Assembly: GCA_021796905.1 (NCBI GenBank)
Contig: JAKABK010000134.1
Coordinates: forward strand, 1-5,931
Length of the DNA: 5,931 bases
Source of the DNA: Actinomycetes bacterium
Lineage (GTDB): Bacteria > Actinomycetota > Acidimicrobiia > Acidimicrobiales > Palsa-688
Direction of reading: 5' to 3'
The notes beneath the pieces are model-generated. The model was not told the DNA's origin and did no database searches. It worked only from the letters and a program-made list of their open reading frames with translations. Positions 5,806-5,931 of this stretch are shown piece after piece (position 1 is the stretch's first letter; the number at the start of each line of letters is the position of its first letter). The translations under genes and the position numbers were made by a program.

Positions 5806-5931
5806 GTGGCCACACCGACCCGGCACCGTTTCAGCCTGGACGAGTGGCACCGCATGGGTGACGTGCTCGGAGGTGACGCCCGGGTCGAGCTGATCGAGGG
5901 GGAGATCGTCGAGATGTCACCGATCGGTGCC
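5806..5931 (+). CDS. Uma2 family (DUF820) putative endonuclease, N-terminal part, truncated by the window end
   Basis: A GTG at 5806 opens 42 codons that run in frame to the last base with no stop. The peptide shows the characteristic Uma2 N terminus: RFSLDEWHRM (8-17), then GGDARVELIEGEIVEMSPIG (22-41), where ELIEGEIVEMSP is the family signature strand pair. Uma2 proteins have a PD-(D/E)XK nuclease-like fold and often occur in many copies in cyanobacteria and other bacteria; their biological role is mostly unproven. Most of the domain, including the later catalytic residues, lies beyond the window, so activity cannot be judged. It is divergent from purF with 34 bp between start codons and has no obvious functional tie to purine synthesis. 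Confidence 0.85.
   Translation, partial: MATPTRHRFSLDEWHRMGDVLGGDARVELIEGEIVEMSPIGA

Noticed and set aside
5772..5855. N-terminal extension of purF to an ATG at 5855
   Set aside because: It adds 28 basic residues ahead of the propeptide and would overlap the start of the divergent Uma2 gene. The GTG at 5771 has a better-placed ribosome binding site.
5205..5861. 218-codon open frame on the + strand, antisense to purF
   Set aside because: A shadow of the conserved PurF glutaminase domain; no recognisable domain of its own.

Overview
This is a very GC-rich, densely packed chromosomal segment that looks actinobacterial. The strongest pointers are a small BldC-type regulator close to purF-purM, heavy use of GTG and TTG starts, and a VKOR protein where many other bacteria would use DsbB. 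The DUF929 protein on the left edge suggests a deep-branching actinobacterial class such as Acidimicrobiia. That placement is inference from gene content, not from a marker gene.

Left part, + strand (1-1417): the 3' part of a DUF929 thioredoxin-like protein carrying a CPYC motif. It is followed 15 nt later by a four-helix VKOR-family membrane protein with a CLWC active site. Together they look like an envelope disulfide-bond-forming pair: a thiol oxidase plus the quinone-linked enzyme that re-oxidises it.

Middle and right, - strand, read from high to low coordinates: purF (4284-5771), purM (3217-4287), bldC (2805-3005) and argJ (1458-2690). purF and purM overlap in a GTGA start/stop element and encode steps 1 and 5 of de novo purine synthesis. 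A 211-bp non-coding gap with inverted repeats separates purM from bldC. A 114-bp gap containing a possible hairpin separates bldC from argJ. argJ, an arginine-biosynthesis acetyltransferase, converges with the VKOR gene, leaving only 40 bp between the two stop codons and no clear terminator.

Right edge, + strand (5806-5931): the first 42 codons of a Uma2-family (DUF820) putative endonuclease, divergent from purF with only 34 bp between the start codons.

Most of the window is core metabolism in a plausible conserved order. The items most worth checking are the DUF929-VKOR pair, the purF-purM-bldC neighbourhood, and the short divergent purF/Uma2 spacer. I saw no mobile element, CRISPR array, tRNA or rRNA.
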